A stretch of 6,578 nucleotides of DNA from Anaerolineales bacterium (lineage in GTDB: Bacteria > Chloroflexota > Anaerolineae > Anaerolineales > E44-bin32): positions 1-6,578 of the forward strand of contig JAGLGG010000138.1 in NCBI GenBank assembly GCA_023144145.1, given 5' to 3'. A program made the translations under genes and the position numbers. The notes below the pieces were generated by a model. That model was not told the origin of the DNA. It saw only the letters and a program-made list of their open reading frames with translations, and ran no database searches. Within the stretch, counting starts at the first letter, position 1; the number at the start of each line of letters is the position of its first letter. Below, piece by piece: positions 1 through 5,480 of the stretch.

Positions 1-77
1 GCACCGAGTGCTTCCCAAGAAGCTGGGAGTGCCTGACCTTCATAGTGATCAATGTATACAAAAATTTTGTTTGCCAT
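1..77 (-). CDS. etfA: Electron transfer flavoprotein subunit alpha, N-terminal fragment
   Basis: The first 25 codons of a gene running leftward off the window. Its ATG (77-75) overlaps the TGA of etfB as TGATG, sharing one base. The visible peptide begins MANKIFVYIDH and continues through a Ser-Trp-Glu-x-Leu-Gly stretch, which matches the usual EtfA N-terminus (a first beta strand rich in Val/Tyr/Ile, then an SWELLG-like motif at the start of the nucleotide-binding-like fold). EtfA family members carry the FAD in a C-terminal domain, which is not visible here. With EtfB it forms the heterodimer that shuttles electrons from acyl-CoA and other flavin dehydrogenases to an ETF:quinone oxidoreductase. 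The one-base overlap implies translational coupling, which suits a 1:1 complex. The identity rests on a short peptide plus the etfB context. Confidence 0.85.
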   Translation of the reverse strand, partial: MANKIFVYIDHYEGQALPASWEALG

Positions 78-859
78 CAGATCACCTTCTCTTCTTCCAG
101 GCGATTAGCCAAGTTGGTTGCGATCTCTTCGGCTATCTCACCCTCGATGAATTCGCAGACGGTTTCGACTACTGGCAGAGCAAACAGCTCTGGCCACGTT
201 ACCGCCGGAGTAATAGGCTCCGTCAATCCAATATCTGCCGAAGTCCAGACAGGCATTTCCGCGCGTGAGGCTTTTCGGATTCCCATAAAGGATGGATATC
301 GTGGTTCGTTAATTCCTTTAATAACACTTACAACGGCGGGAAGAGAACTTGAAACGACTTGTCGACCCTCATCCATCATTCTCTCAACTTGTATACTCTT
401 TGCCCCTTGATCCAGGTCATTCACAGCTGCGACAAAACTAAGTGATGGCCATCCCAGCCTACGTGCGACCTGAGATCCCAAGACACCACTGTCGGTGTCG
501 ACGGCAGAACGTCCGAAAAACACAAGATCAATATCTTCAAATTTCGAAATTGCTGCTGCCAAAGCTTTCGAAGCCACTAAAGTATCTGCACCAGCGAAGA
601 CAGGGTCGCTAATGATAAAAGCTTCCTCACAACCCATCGCCAATGCCAGCTTGAGCGCCTCTTTATCTTCCTCGGGGCCAAGACTTATCGCAATGACTTT
701 TCCCCCAAGTTCTTCCACCGTGAGTAGAGCTTGTTCTACTGCGTACTCATCCCATGGATTCAATACGAGCGGTGCATCGCCCCAGGATACTTTGCCATCT
801 TCCACGGTGATTGTTGCTGCTGTATCCGGGGTCTGCTTAACACAGACAACGATATTCAA
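77..859 (-). CDS. etfB: Electron transfer flavoprotein subunit beta (EtfB/FixA family)
   Basis: 260 aa, the usual EtfB length. EtfB is the AMP-binding partner of EtfA in the soluble electron carrier between flavin dehydrogenases and the quinone pool. Visible landmarks are an N-terminal VVCVKQTPDT strand-loop (residues 4-13), the NPWDEYAVEQAL helix start (34-45), an acidic DTDSG loop before a VARRLGWP helix (121-138), and the ETF-beta signature region VERMMDEGRQ followed by Pro and hydrophobics (158-178). The NEPRYPS segment (184-190) is strongly conserved in the family. The start is TTG (859-857), encoding the M of MNIVVCVK. It is chosen because GGAGGG (869-864) lies 4 bases upstream and no in-frame ATG fits the conserved N-terminus. 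The gene is co-oriented with and overlaps etfA, and is divergent from the TPR gene. No key motif is missing. Confidence 0.95.
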   Translation of the reverse strand: MNIVVCVKQTPDTAATITVEDGKVSWGDAPLVLNPWDEYAVEQALLTVEELGGKVIAISLGPEEDKEALKLALAMGCEEAFIISDPVFAGADTLVASKALAAAISKFEDIDLVFFGRSAVDTDSGVLGSQVARRLGWPSLSFVAAVNDLDQGAKSIQVERMMDEGRQVVSSSLPAVVSVIKGINEPRYPSFMGIRKASRAEMPVWTSADIGLTEPITPAVTWPELFALPVVETVCEFIEGEIAEEIATNLANRLEEEKVI

Positions 860-890
860 CGTGCCCTCCTTCCTTCTGTATGCCTTAAAG

Positions 891-919
891 ATTAAAAGTC
901 TCTTTCGATTATTCGTGAA
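891..919 (-). promoter_or_regulatory. Candidate sigma-70-type promoter for etfBA
   Basis: On the minus strand a -35-like TTCACG (919-914, four of six consensus bases) is followed after 17 bases by a -10-like TTTAAT (896-891, five of six). Transcription would begin near 884, giving a leader of about 25 bases that includes the GGAGGG ribosome site at 869-864. Spacing and position are right, but the call rests on consensus matching alone. A TTGACC further upstream (971-966) has no good -10 at suitable spacing. Confidence 0.35.
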
Positions 920-1185
920 CCTGGCGAAGGTTTCATTCTACAGATGACTCCACTGAAAAAAGGTCAATCGCAAGAAGAGGACCGGTAAATGTGGGGCGCG
1001 GGCTCTCTATCTTTTCGCAGTTGCATTTGTCTGCTCTTTATCCAGCTAGGTTTCGCGTAGTTCACAAATCACTGGTGAATCACCTCGACAGTTTCACATA
1101 CAACAGCTTTCTGGGTAATTCGAGTCGATTATAGCCTCACGACATCTTAGCCACAATAAATCATGATCACGTGTTCAGCTTGATC

Positions 1186-1199
1186 TTCTTCCTGAAGAA
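1186..1199. promoter_or_regulatory. 14-bp palindrome, possible operator upstream of the TPR gene
   Basis: TTCTTC and GAAGAA are exact reverse complements separated by CT, giving a perfect 6+6 inverted repeat about 150 bases upstream of the TPR gene start. A two-base spacer is too short for a stable RNA loop, so if functional it is more likely a binding site for a dimeric protein. No regulator is encoded in the window. A palindrome of this size can occur by chance in 6.5 kb, so the regulatory role is only a suggestion. Confidence 0.2.
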
Positions 1200-1350
1200 A
1201 TTCTACGTCTGTGTCTCACCCTGACGATAAAATAAGCACTCTGTAAGACTTTTCCCAAAAGCCTTAATCAGGCACAATTTACAATCTGGCGATCAAATCA
1301 GAACACATTAACAACGAGGGAACAGAACTTAGTTCCATAAGAGAAACCAA

Positions 1351-2766
1351 ATGGATGTCATTCGGTCACGAATTGGGTATATCGTATTCACAATCCTTGC
1401 GATCCTCATGCTTCGCCCCACTCCACTTCAACATGGTTTGGTCAGCATGCTAACCAAGGCAAACATCTCAGCCGCTTCCGGCAAGTATGAGGCAGCACTT
1501 CGACACCTTGAAGGCGCCACCTCCTTGGATAACGAGCTCACTTCAATCTACGCGGATATCGCCGCGGCCGCTCTTGCATCTAATAATTACGCTCAGGCCG
1601 AAAAATATATCCTCCTTCATAAAGAAATTAATCCTCTAGATCCCTATCTGGATTGTCTCGAAATTGATCTGTATTCGAAACAAGGGGATGCAAAAAGCGC
1701 AATCGAATTGTGGACAAGCTCCGCGGCCGAATGTCAGAATAGCGCAATCATCATCAGGGAATTGACCCTACAGTTATTAGCTCAGGGTAATTATCACTTA
1801 GCTATTGAGGCGATCTCCGACCTCACTCAATTGAAGCCTGCAGATTTTGAAATGCAATTTTTTCGGAGTTTAATTCTGGCGACATCCGATCCCGAAAGAT
1901 CGTTATCGTTCCTAAGGTTAACTGACGAGATTACCCCCGCTGGGAAACCTTTAGCTCTAGAACTAGTTCGTACAATCGAGAATGCGCGCTTCGAGGAAAG
2001 CGAAGCTTTTACATTGGCGGAAGTGGGGCATTTGTTAACCAAACACGGCTACTGGAATTATGCAATAAACGCATTTCAATCTGCCATTGAAATTGAACCA
2101 ACCTACGCTGATGCGCATGCTTTCTTGGGGTTGGCTTTGGATGAGATTGGGAAGAGCGGGTACCAATCCTACCAACATGCAATCGATCTTGCCCCTGAGA
2201 ATTCGCTTGCATACATCTATCTGGGTATCCACCTGCTTAGAAATGGCTTTCCTGAGTTAGCTTTGAGCAAGTTCGAAACCGCCCGCGAATTAGAACCTAG
2301 AAACCCAATCATTGCTGTACAAATCGCCCACGCCTATGAACTACTTGGTGAAGTCGAGATTGCGATTGACACATACAAAATTGCGACGGAATTTGCACCA
2401 CAGAATTCAACCTTCTGGGTCCTCCTGGCTCAGGCAAGTCTGAATCACGAATATAATACCGAAAACATCGGACTGCCGGCCGCCAGAAATGCCGTTGCTA
2501 TCAGTCCTAAGAGTGGAATGGCACTCGATGCATTGGGCTATTGTTATTACCTTCTTGGAGACTTTGATTTCTCTGATCGGTTTCTAACTCGTGCAGTTGA
2601 ATTGGAACCTCTCAACCCCTCTATCCAATATCACATAGGAATCCTTCGAGCTTCACAAGATCAATATCTTGATTCAAAAGCGGCTTTTGAAATGGCCCTT
2701 TTCTTAGACCCAGATGGTAGCATCGGAAAAATGGCGAAGCGAGCCCTTGAAACCATCTCTCAGTAA
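1351..2766 (+). CDS. Membrane-anchored TPR repeat protein of unknown function
   Basis: 471 aa. A short N-terminus with Arg residues precedes a hydrophobic helix (about residues 9-21, IGYIVFTILAILM) without a signal-peptidase site, so the protein is probably anchored with most of its chain on one side of the membrane. The remainder is helical and shows tetratricopeptide patterns: an N-terminal set at about 35-98 and 133-164, then a well-formed block from 224 to 454 with repeated units ending in Ala-x-x-(Leu/Ile)-x-Pro (for example IEIEP 246-250, IDLAP 278-282, RELEP 312-316, VELEP 416-420) and a closing FLDPDG (451-456). Residues 165-223 are a weaker or degenerate stretch. TPRs bind other proteins; no enzyme motif is visible. 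ATG 1351 is the first start after an in-frame TAG at 1330-1332, with only a weak AAGAGA (1339-1344) as ribosome site. It lies 75 bases before the envelope protein gene and may share its transcript. The C-terminal pattern recalls TPR proteins common in Anaerolineae. Confidence 0.85.
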   Translation: MDVIRSRIGYIVFTILAILMLRPTPLQHGLVSMLTKANISAASGKYEAALRHLEGATSLDNELTSIYADIAAAALASNNYAQAEKYILLHKEINPLDPYLDCLEIDLYSKQGDAKSAIELWTSSAAECQNSAIIIRELTLQLLAQGNYHLAIEAISDLTQLKPADFEMQFFRSLILATSDPERSLSFLRLTDEITPAGKPLALELVRTIENARFEESEAFTLAEVGHLLTKHGYWNYAINAFQSAIEIEPTYADAHAFLGLALDEIGKSGYQSYQHAIDLAPENSLAYIYLGIHLLRNGFPELALSKFETARELEPRNPIIAVQIAHAYELLGEVEIAIDTYKIATEFAPQNSTFWVLLAQASLNHEYNTENIGLPAARNAVAISPKSGMALDALGYCYYLLGDFDFSDRFLTRAVELEPLNPSIQYHIGILRASQDQYLDSKAAFEMALFLDPDGSIGKMAKRALETISQ

Positions 2767-2841
2767 GTCAGTGTATTCAAGCTAAACCCAAACTACCGGC
2801 AGAGTAATTGTGCTAGAATGCGACTCGTGAGCAAAGGTAAT

Positions 2842-3489
2842 ATGAAGCAGAGACTTCTTCGAAATGGTACTCCAATTCTGATAATAGCTGCGCTGACTGG
2901 TTATGGTTGCAGTGCGTTCGATTTGCCACAAGAAACGGGAGTATTGCTCTTTCAGGACAATTTTGATCTTCCGAGCAGTGGCTGGGATCGATATCATGAC
3001 GATCGATACTCATCCGATTATTATTCTGGCAGCTATCGAATCGAAGTAAACGAGCCGAATTATGAAGCATGGGCAGTTCCTGGACTTGAGTTTTCCGATG
3101 TGTTGATCGAGGTCAGCGCGAAAAAAATCTCAGGACCTGATAACAACGTTTTCGGAATCATTTGTCGTTATAACAAGCCCAATGATTTCTTTTTCTTTCT
3201 AATTTCTAGCGACGGGTATGCAGGGATTGGCATTTATCAGAAAGGGAAGCAGACGCTTCTTTCCGGTGGAAATATGCTACCAGCAGACCCAATTAATACT
3301 GGAAACGTATCGAATAAAATTCATGTCGAATGTGTTGGGGATACACTGTCGCTCTCAGTTAATGATGTAATTCTGTATGAGGTCCAATCGTCAGCACTTC
3401 AATCCGGAGATGTTGGTATCATTGCTGGAACCTATGAATTAGCAGATGTTCAAATTGAGTATGATGATTTCGTGGTCCGAAATCCGTAA
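2842..3489 (+). CDS. Putative envelope (lipo)protein with a concanavalin A/LamG-like jelly-roll domain
   Basis: 215 aa from ATG 2842, chosen because AAAGG (2834-2838) sits at good spacing and gives a tidy signal: KQRLLR, then a hydrophobic core, then Gly-Tyr-Gly-Cys (Cys23). An in-frame ATG at 2818 would add 8 residues but has no ribosome site. The motif before Cys23 (LTGYGC) is a poor lipobox, with Tyr at -2 and Gly at -3, so lipidation is uncertain although export is likely. The mature part looks all-beta: LFQDNFD (36-42), GSYRIEVNEPN (63-73), FGIICRY (104-110), a Phe-rich strand leading into ISSDGYAGIGIY (121-132), GDTLSLSVND (166-175), GDVGIIAGT (189-197) and YDDFVV (207-212). This order resembles jelly-roll domains of the LamG/DUF1080-like type that bind or process glycans. 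No catalytic residues can be assigned. It lies between the TPR gene and mtaB, on the same strand. Confidence 0.75.
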   Translation: MKQRLLRNGTPILIIAALTGYGCSAFDLPQETGVLLFQDNFDLPSSGWDRYHDDRYSSDYYSGSYRIEVNEPNYEAWAVPGLEFSDVLIEVSAKKISGPDNNVFGIICRYNKPNDFFFFLISSDGYAGIGIYQKGKQTLLSGGNMLPADPINTGNVSNKIHVECVGDTLSLSVNDVILYEVQSSALQSGDVGIIAGTYELADVQIEYDDFVVRNP

Positions 3490-3524
3490 TATATACTTGT
3501 CGAAATACAAACGGAGAACCAGGG

Positions 3525-3553
3525 CTAGGTCCAAGAAATGCACTTGGGCTTAG
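3525..3553 (+). promoter_or_regulatory. RNA hairpin upstream of mtaB
   Basis: CTAGGTCCAAG (3525-3535) pairs with CTTGGGCTTAG (3543-3553) as an 11-bp stem with two G-U wobbles, closing a 7-base loop AAATGCA. The wobbles mean it folds well only in RNA read from the plus strand, the direction of the genes. No T-run follows, so it is not a standard terminator. The loop contains an ATG (3538-3540) opening a 14-codon frame that ends at the mtaB start. CTAGG (3525-3529) could instead pair with CCTAG (3567-3571), giving a competing fold. The hairpin is directly visible; its role is inferred. Confidence 0.45.
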
Positions 3554-3582
3554 AATTACACAGGGTCCTAGAACAACGATGA
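3538..3582 (+). CDS. Possible 14-codon leader peptide overlapping the mtaB start
   Basis: The frame reads MHLGLELHRVLEQR then TGA. Its TGA (3580-3582) overlaps the mtaB ATG (3579-3581) as ATGA, the classic arrangement for translational coupling. Its ATG sits in the loop of the hairpin at 3525-3553, and only a weak AGG (3527-3529) lies upstream at 8 bases, itself inside the stem. The mtaB ATG has no good ribosome site of its own (AGGG at 3562-3565 is 13 bases away), which makes coupling plausible. The peptide has no recognisable family or run of regulatory codons, and an ORF this short may be chance. Confidence 0.2.
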   Translation: MHLGLELHRVLEQR

Positions 3583-4859
3583 AGATTTATCTTGACAGCA
3601 TTGGTTGTAGATTAAACCAGAGCGAAATTGAGCGATATTCAACACAATTTAAGATGGCGGGGCATTCTCTGGTGAGCACCCCATCCGAGAGTGATCTCGT
3701 CGTCGTTAATACATGTACAGTCACATCCAAAGCCGCAGCAGATTCTCGAACTAAAGTTAGACAATCGAACCGCTTAAACCCAAACTCAAGAATCGTTCTC
3801 ACCGGATGTTGGAGCAGTCTTGAAGAACGAAATGCTCTTGATCTTCCGGGAGTTACCGATGTAATTCACAACAAGGATAAGGATGATTTAGTCGCTATAC
3901 TCCTGGGGATAGCTCCCCATGAATTTGATAAGGAACCTGTTGCTCGTCAACCCATCCCTGGAATTCGAATGAGAACGCGTGCGTTCATCAAAGCTCAGGA
4001 TGGCTGCGATAATCAATGCACATTTTGTATCACCACCATCGCCAGGGGCTCATCACGAAGTGTTAATCCCCAACGAATTATTGATGAGATCAACGCTGCG
4101 GTAGCAGGAGATGTGCAAGAGGCCGTTCTTACAGGTGTTCAACTCACCAGTTATGGCAAGGATCTGGATGGCCGAAATAATCTTAAGCAGCTGATTCAAC
4201 GGATACTCCAACAGACAAATCTGCCAAGGCTGCGACTATCCTCGCTTGAGCCATGGAACATACCGAAAAATTTCTTCTCACTCTGGGAAGACTCTCGACT
4301 GTGCAGGCAAATTCACATTCCCCTCCAATCAGGGTCGGCTAGTGTTCTTCGTAGGATGGCAAGACCGATCGAGCCAGTCAACTTCGCTAAGCTCTTAGAA
4401 ACAGCCCGTGAACGAGTCCCTGACATCAGTGTCACCACGGACATAATCGCTGGATTTCCCGGTGAAACCGAAGCCGAGTTTACGGAAAATCTTGAGTTTA
4501 TACAAGCCATGAGATTTGCAGACGCTCACGTATTCACATACTCCCCTCGCCCTCAAACCGCAGCACTGCGTCTTCCTGACCATGTGCCCAGCAAGGTTGC
4601 GCGTGAAAGAAGTCGTATGATTAGAGAGACAGTTGCCAAATCCAAAACAGAATATGCTCAACATTTCATCGATAAAGAATTGGTAGCTTTATGGGAAACA
4701 GCAAAGAAACTAGACAAAAGCGGCTGGGAGGTTTCCGGTCTAACCGATAACTATTTACGAATCAATTCCATTGTGGCAAGGAATATGCTAAACACGCTCT
4801 CCACCGTGAGGATTATTACCGTTGGCAAAGGTGGGATACAGGCGTCCGTGATTGCATAA
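3579..4859 (+). CDS. mtaB: tRNA (t6A37) C2-methylthiotransferase MtaB
   Basis: 426 aa, the usual length for this family. MtaB is a radical-SAM enzyme with two iron-sulfur clusters that adds a methylthio group to t6A at position 37 of tRNAs reading ANN codons, giving ms2t6A. The N-terminal UPF0004/MTTase domain carries the three expected cysteines: Cys10 (SIGCRLNQSE), Cys46 (NTCTVT) and Cys77 (TGCWSS). The radical-SAM motif is CDNQCTFC, with Cys143, Cys147 and Cys150. Further family landmarks are IHIPLQSGS (245-253), TDIIAGFPGETE (287-298) and VFTYSPRPQTAA (318-329). A C-terminal TRAM-like domain of about 60 residues (roughly 365-426, including SGLTDNYLRI) would bind tRNA. GCRLNQ and the C-terminal SGLTDNY pattern favour MtaB over MiaB or RimO. 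The start is the first ATG fitting the conserved N-terminus. Translation may be coupled to a short upstream frame. All catalytic residues are present. Confidence 0.93.
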   Translation: MKIYLDSIGCRLNQSEIERYSTQFKMAGHSLVSTPSESDLVVVNTCTVTSKAAADSRTKVRQSNRLNPNSRIVLTGCWSSLEERNALDLPGVTDVIHNKDKDDLVAILLGIAPHEFDKEPVARQPIPGIRMRTRAFIKAQDGCDNQCTFCITTIARGSSRSVNPQRIIDEINAAVAGDVQEAVLTGVQLTSYGKDLDGRNNLKQLIQRILQQTNLPRLRLSSLEPWNIPKNFFSLWEDSRLCRQIHIPLQSGSASVLRRMARPIEPVNFAKLLETARERVPDISVTTDIIAGFPGETEAEFTENLEFIQAMRFADAHVFTYSPRPQTAALRLPDHVPSKVARERSRMIRETVAKSKTEYAQHFIDKELVALWETAKKLDKSGWEVSGLTDNYLRINSIVARNMLNTLSTVRIITVGKGGIQASVIA

Positions 4860-4909
4860 ATTCGCATAATTCAGTATTTTTAGAAGATCACGTCTCAAGA
4901 GGTGGTGTA

Positions 4910-4930
4910 AGTGTGGGGGTACCCCACATT
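4910..4930 (+). promoter_or_regulatory. GC-rich hairpin between mtaB and yqeY
   Basis: TGTGGGG (4912-4918) and CCCCACA (4922-4928) pair across a GTA loop. The stem extends by a G-U and an A-U pair to 9 bp. It lies 50 bases after the mtaB stop and 82 before yqeY. The following AAAAGACAGTGTCG delays the T4 run to 4945-4948, so it lacks the immediate U-tract of an intrinsic terminator. It could be an mRNA 3'-end or processing structure, an attenuator for yqeY, or a weak terminator. Confidence 0.4.
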
Positions 4931-5000
4931 AAAAGACAGTGTCGTTTTGAACTTCGGAGGTAGGGTAATAACCACTACAAACGAAAAACGAGTCTGGTAG

Positions 5001-5004
5001 GGAG
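5001..5004 (+). promoter_or_regulatory. Ribosome binding site of yqeY
   Basis: GGAG, within GGGAGAAG (5000-5007), is 8 bases upstream of ATG 5013 and fixes the yqeY start. A better match, GGAGGT at 4956-4961, lies further upstream with no ATG, GTG or TTG at proper spacing (see findings). Confidence 0.6.
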
Positions 5005-5012
5005 AAGCAGCG

Positions 5013-5480
5013 ATGATCACAAAGGGTGATATTGAAACCGATCTTAAAAGTGCAATGAAGAGTGGTGAGAAAATTCGTCTGAATACACTCCGCCTAGTTC
5101 TGACTGAGGTTAAACTGGCGGAGGTGGCGAAAAAAGGACCTCTTGACGAAAATGCATTGCTTGGCATCTTCCAAAAACAAGCAAAGATGCGTCTTGAAAC
5201 GATCGCCGATGCGAAAAAGGCTGGCAGGGAAGATATGATCCCTTCCTTGGATGAAGAGCTAGCGATCCTGAAGGTATATTTGCCTGAACCTCTATCTGAC
5301 GAAGAGTTGAACGCTCTAGTAAAAGGTGCAATCCAACAATCCCAAGCACAGGGGCCTCAGGAAATGGGCAAGGTCATGAAGGTTGTTATGCCACAAGTTC
5401 AAGGAAGAGCCGATGGTAAGGCGGTGAGTGAATTAGTTCGCGCGTTACTTACGGATCTAGTCAGCAGCGATGACGAATAA
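5013..5480 (+). CDS. yqeY: GatB/YqeY domain protein
   Basis: 155 aa, full length for stand-alone YqeY. The fold is that of the C-terminal tRNA-interacting domain of GatB, a subunit of the amidotransferase that makes Gln-tRNA and Asn-tRNA. The exact role of free-standing YqeY is not settled. The usual order of motifs is present: a basic N-terminal helix with RLNTLRL (22-28), the conserved KAGREDMI (69-76), then an E-x-ILKVYLPEPLS block (82-95), and the C-terminal MGKVMKVVMPQVQGRADGK (118-136), the family's most recognisable segment. An acidic tail, SSDDE, ends the protein. ATG 5013 is supported by GGGAG (5000-5004) 8 bases upstream and by the family N-terminus. The last 11 bases overlap the next gene in another frame. 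The 153-base upstream gap holds a hairpin and no gene. Confidence 0.93.
   Translation: MITKGDIETDLKSAMKSGEKIRLNTLRLVLTEVKLAEVAKKGPLDENALLGIFQKQAKMRLETIADAKKAGREDMIPSLDEELAILKVYLPEPLSDEELNALVKGAIQQSQAQGPQEMGKVMKVVMPQVQGRADGKAVSELVRALLTDLVSSDDE

Larger units (their letters stand above)
860..1350. other. Divergent intergenic region, no convincing gene
   Basis: These 491 bases separate the leftward etfBA operon from the rightward TPR gene, so the region should hold promoters for both. On the etfB side there is a plausible promoter at 919-891. On the TPR side I found no convincing -35/-10 pair. Two short palindromes stand out: GGTGA-A-TCACC at 1074-1084 and TTCTTC-CT-GAAGAA at 1186-1199. An imperfect repeat GGAAC/GTTCC (1319-1323 and 1332-1336) lies just before the TPR start. 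Two abutting tiny reading frames, at 944-988 and 989-1060, are noted under findings. There is no tRNA-like T-arm, no terminator with a T-run and no transposon end. Confidence 0.6.

Noticed and set aside
45..410. Open plus-strand frames opposite etfB (also 495-947)
   Set aside because: They are antisense to a clear, full-length etfB with all family motifs. They have low-complexity Ser/Ala-rich translations and no ribosome site.
1110..1140. T-arm-like TTCGAGTC suggesting a tRNA
   Set aside because: The flanking bases do not form the 5-bp T stem and no acceptor or anticodon arm is found on either strand.
1250..1350. Promoter for the TPR gene (TTTACA at 1278-1283)
   Set aside because: The -35-like hexamer has no acceptable -10 at 16-18 bases; the TAAAAT at about 1228 has no matching -35.
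4854..4872. Direct repeat GCATAAATTC / GCATAATTC at the mtaB stop
   Set aside because: Only two short AT-rich copies; likely chance, with no sign of a mobile element or attachment site.
4860..5012. Possible rpsU (ribosomal protein S21) gene before yqeY
   Set aside because: The gap is 153 bases and no frame gives an S21-like basic protein; only a 10-codon remnant-like frame is seen.
4895..5167. Minus-strand frame across the mtaB-yqeY gap
   Set aside because: It overlaps the start of yqeY antisense, has no recognisable motif, and its translation mirrors the coding constraint of yqeY.
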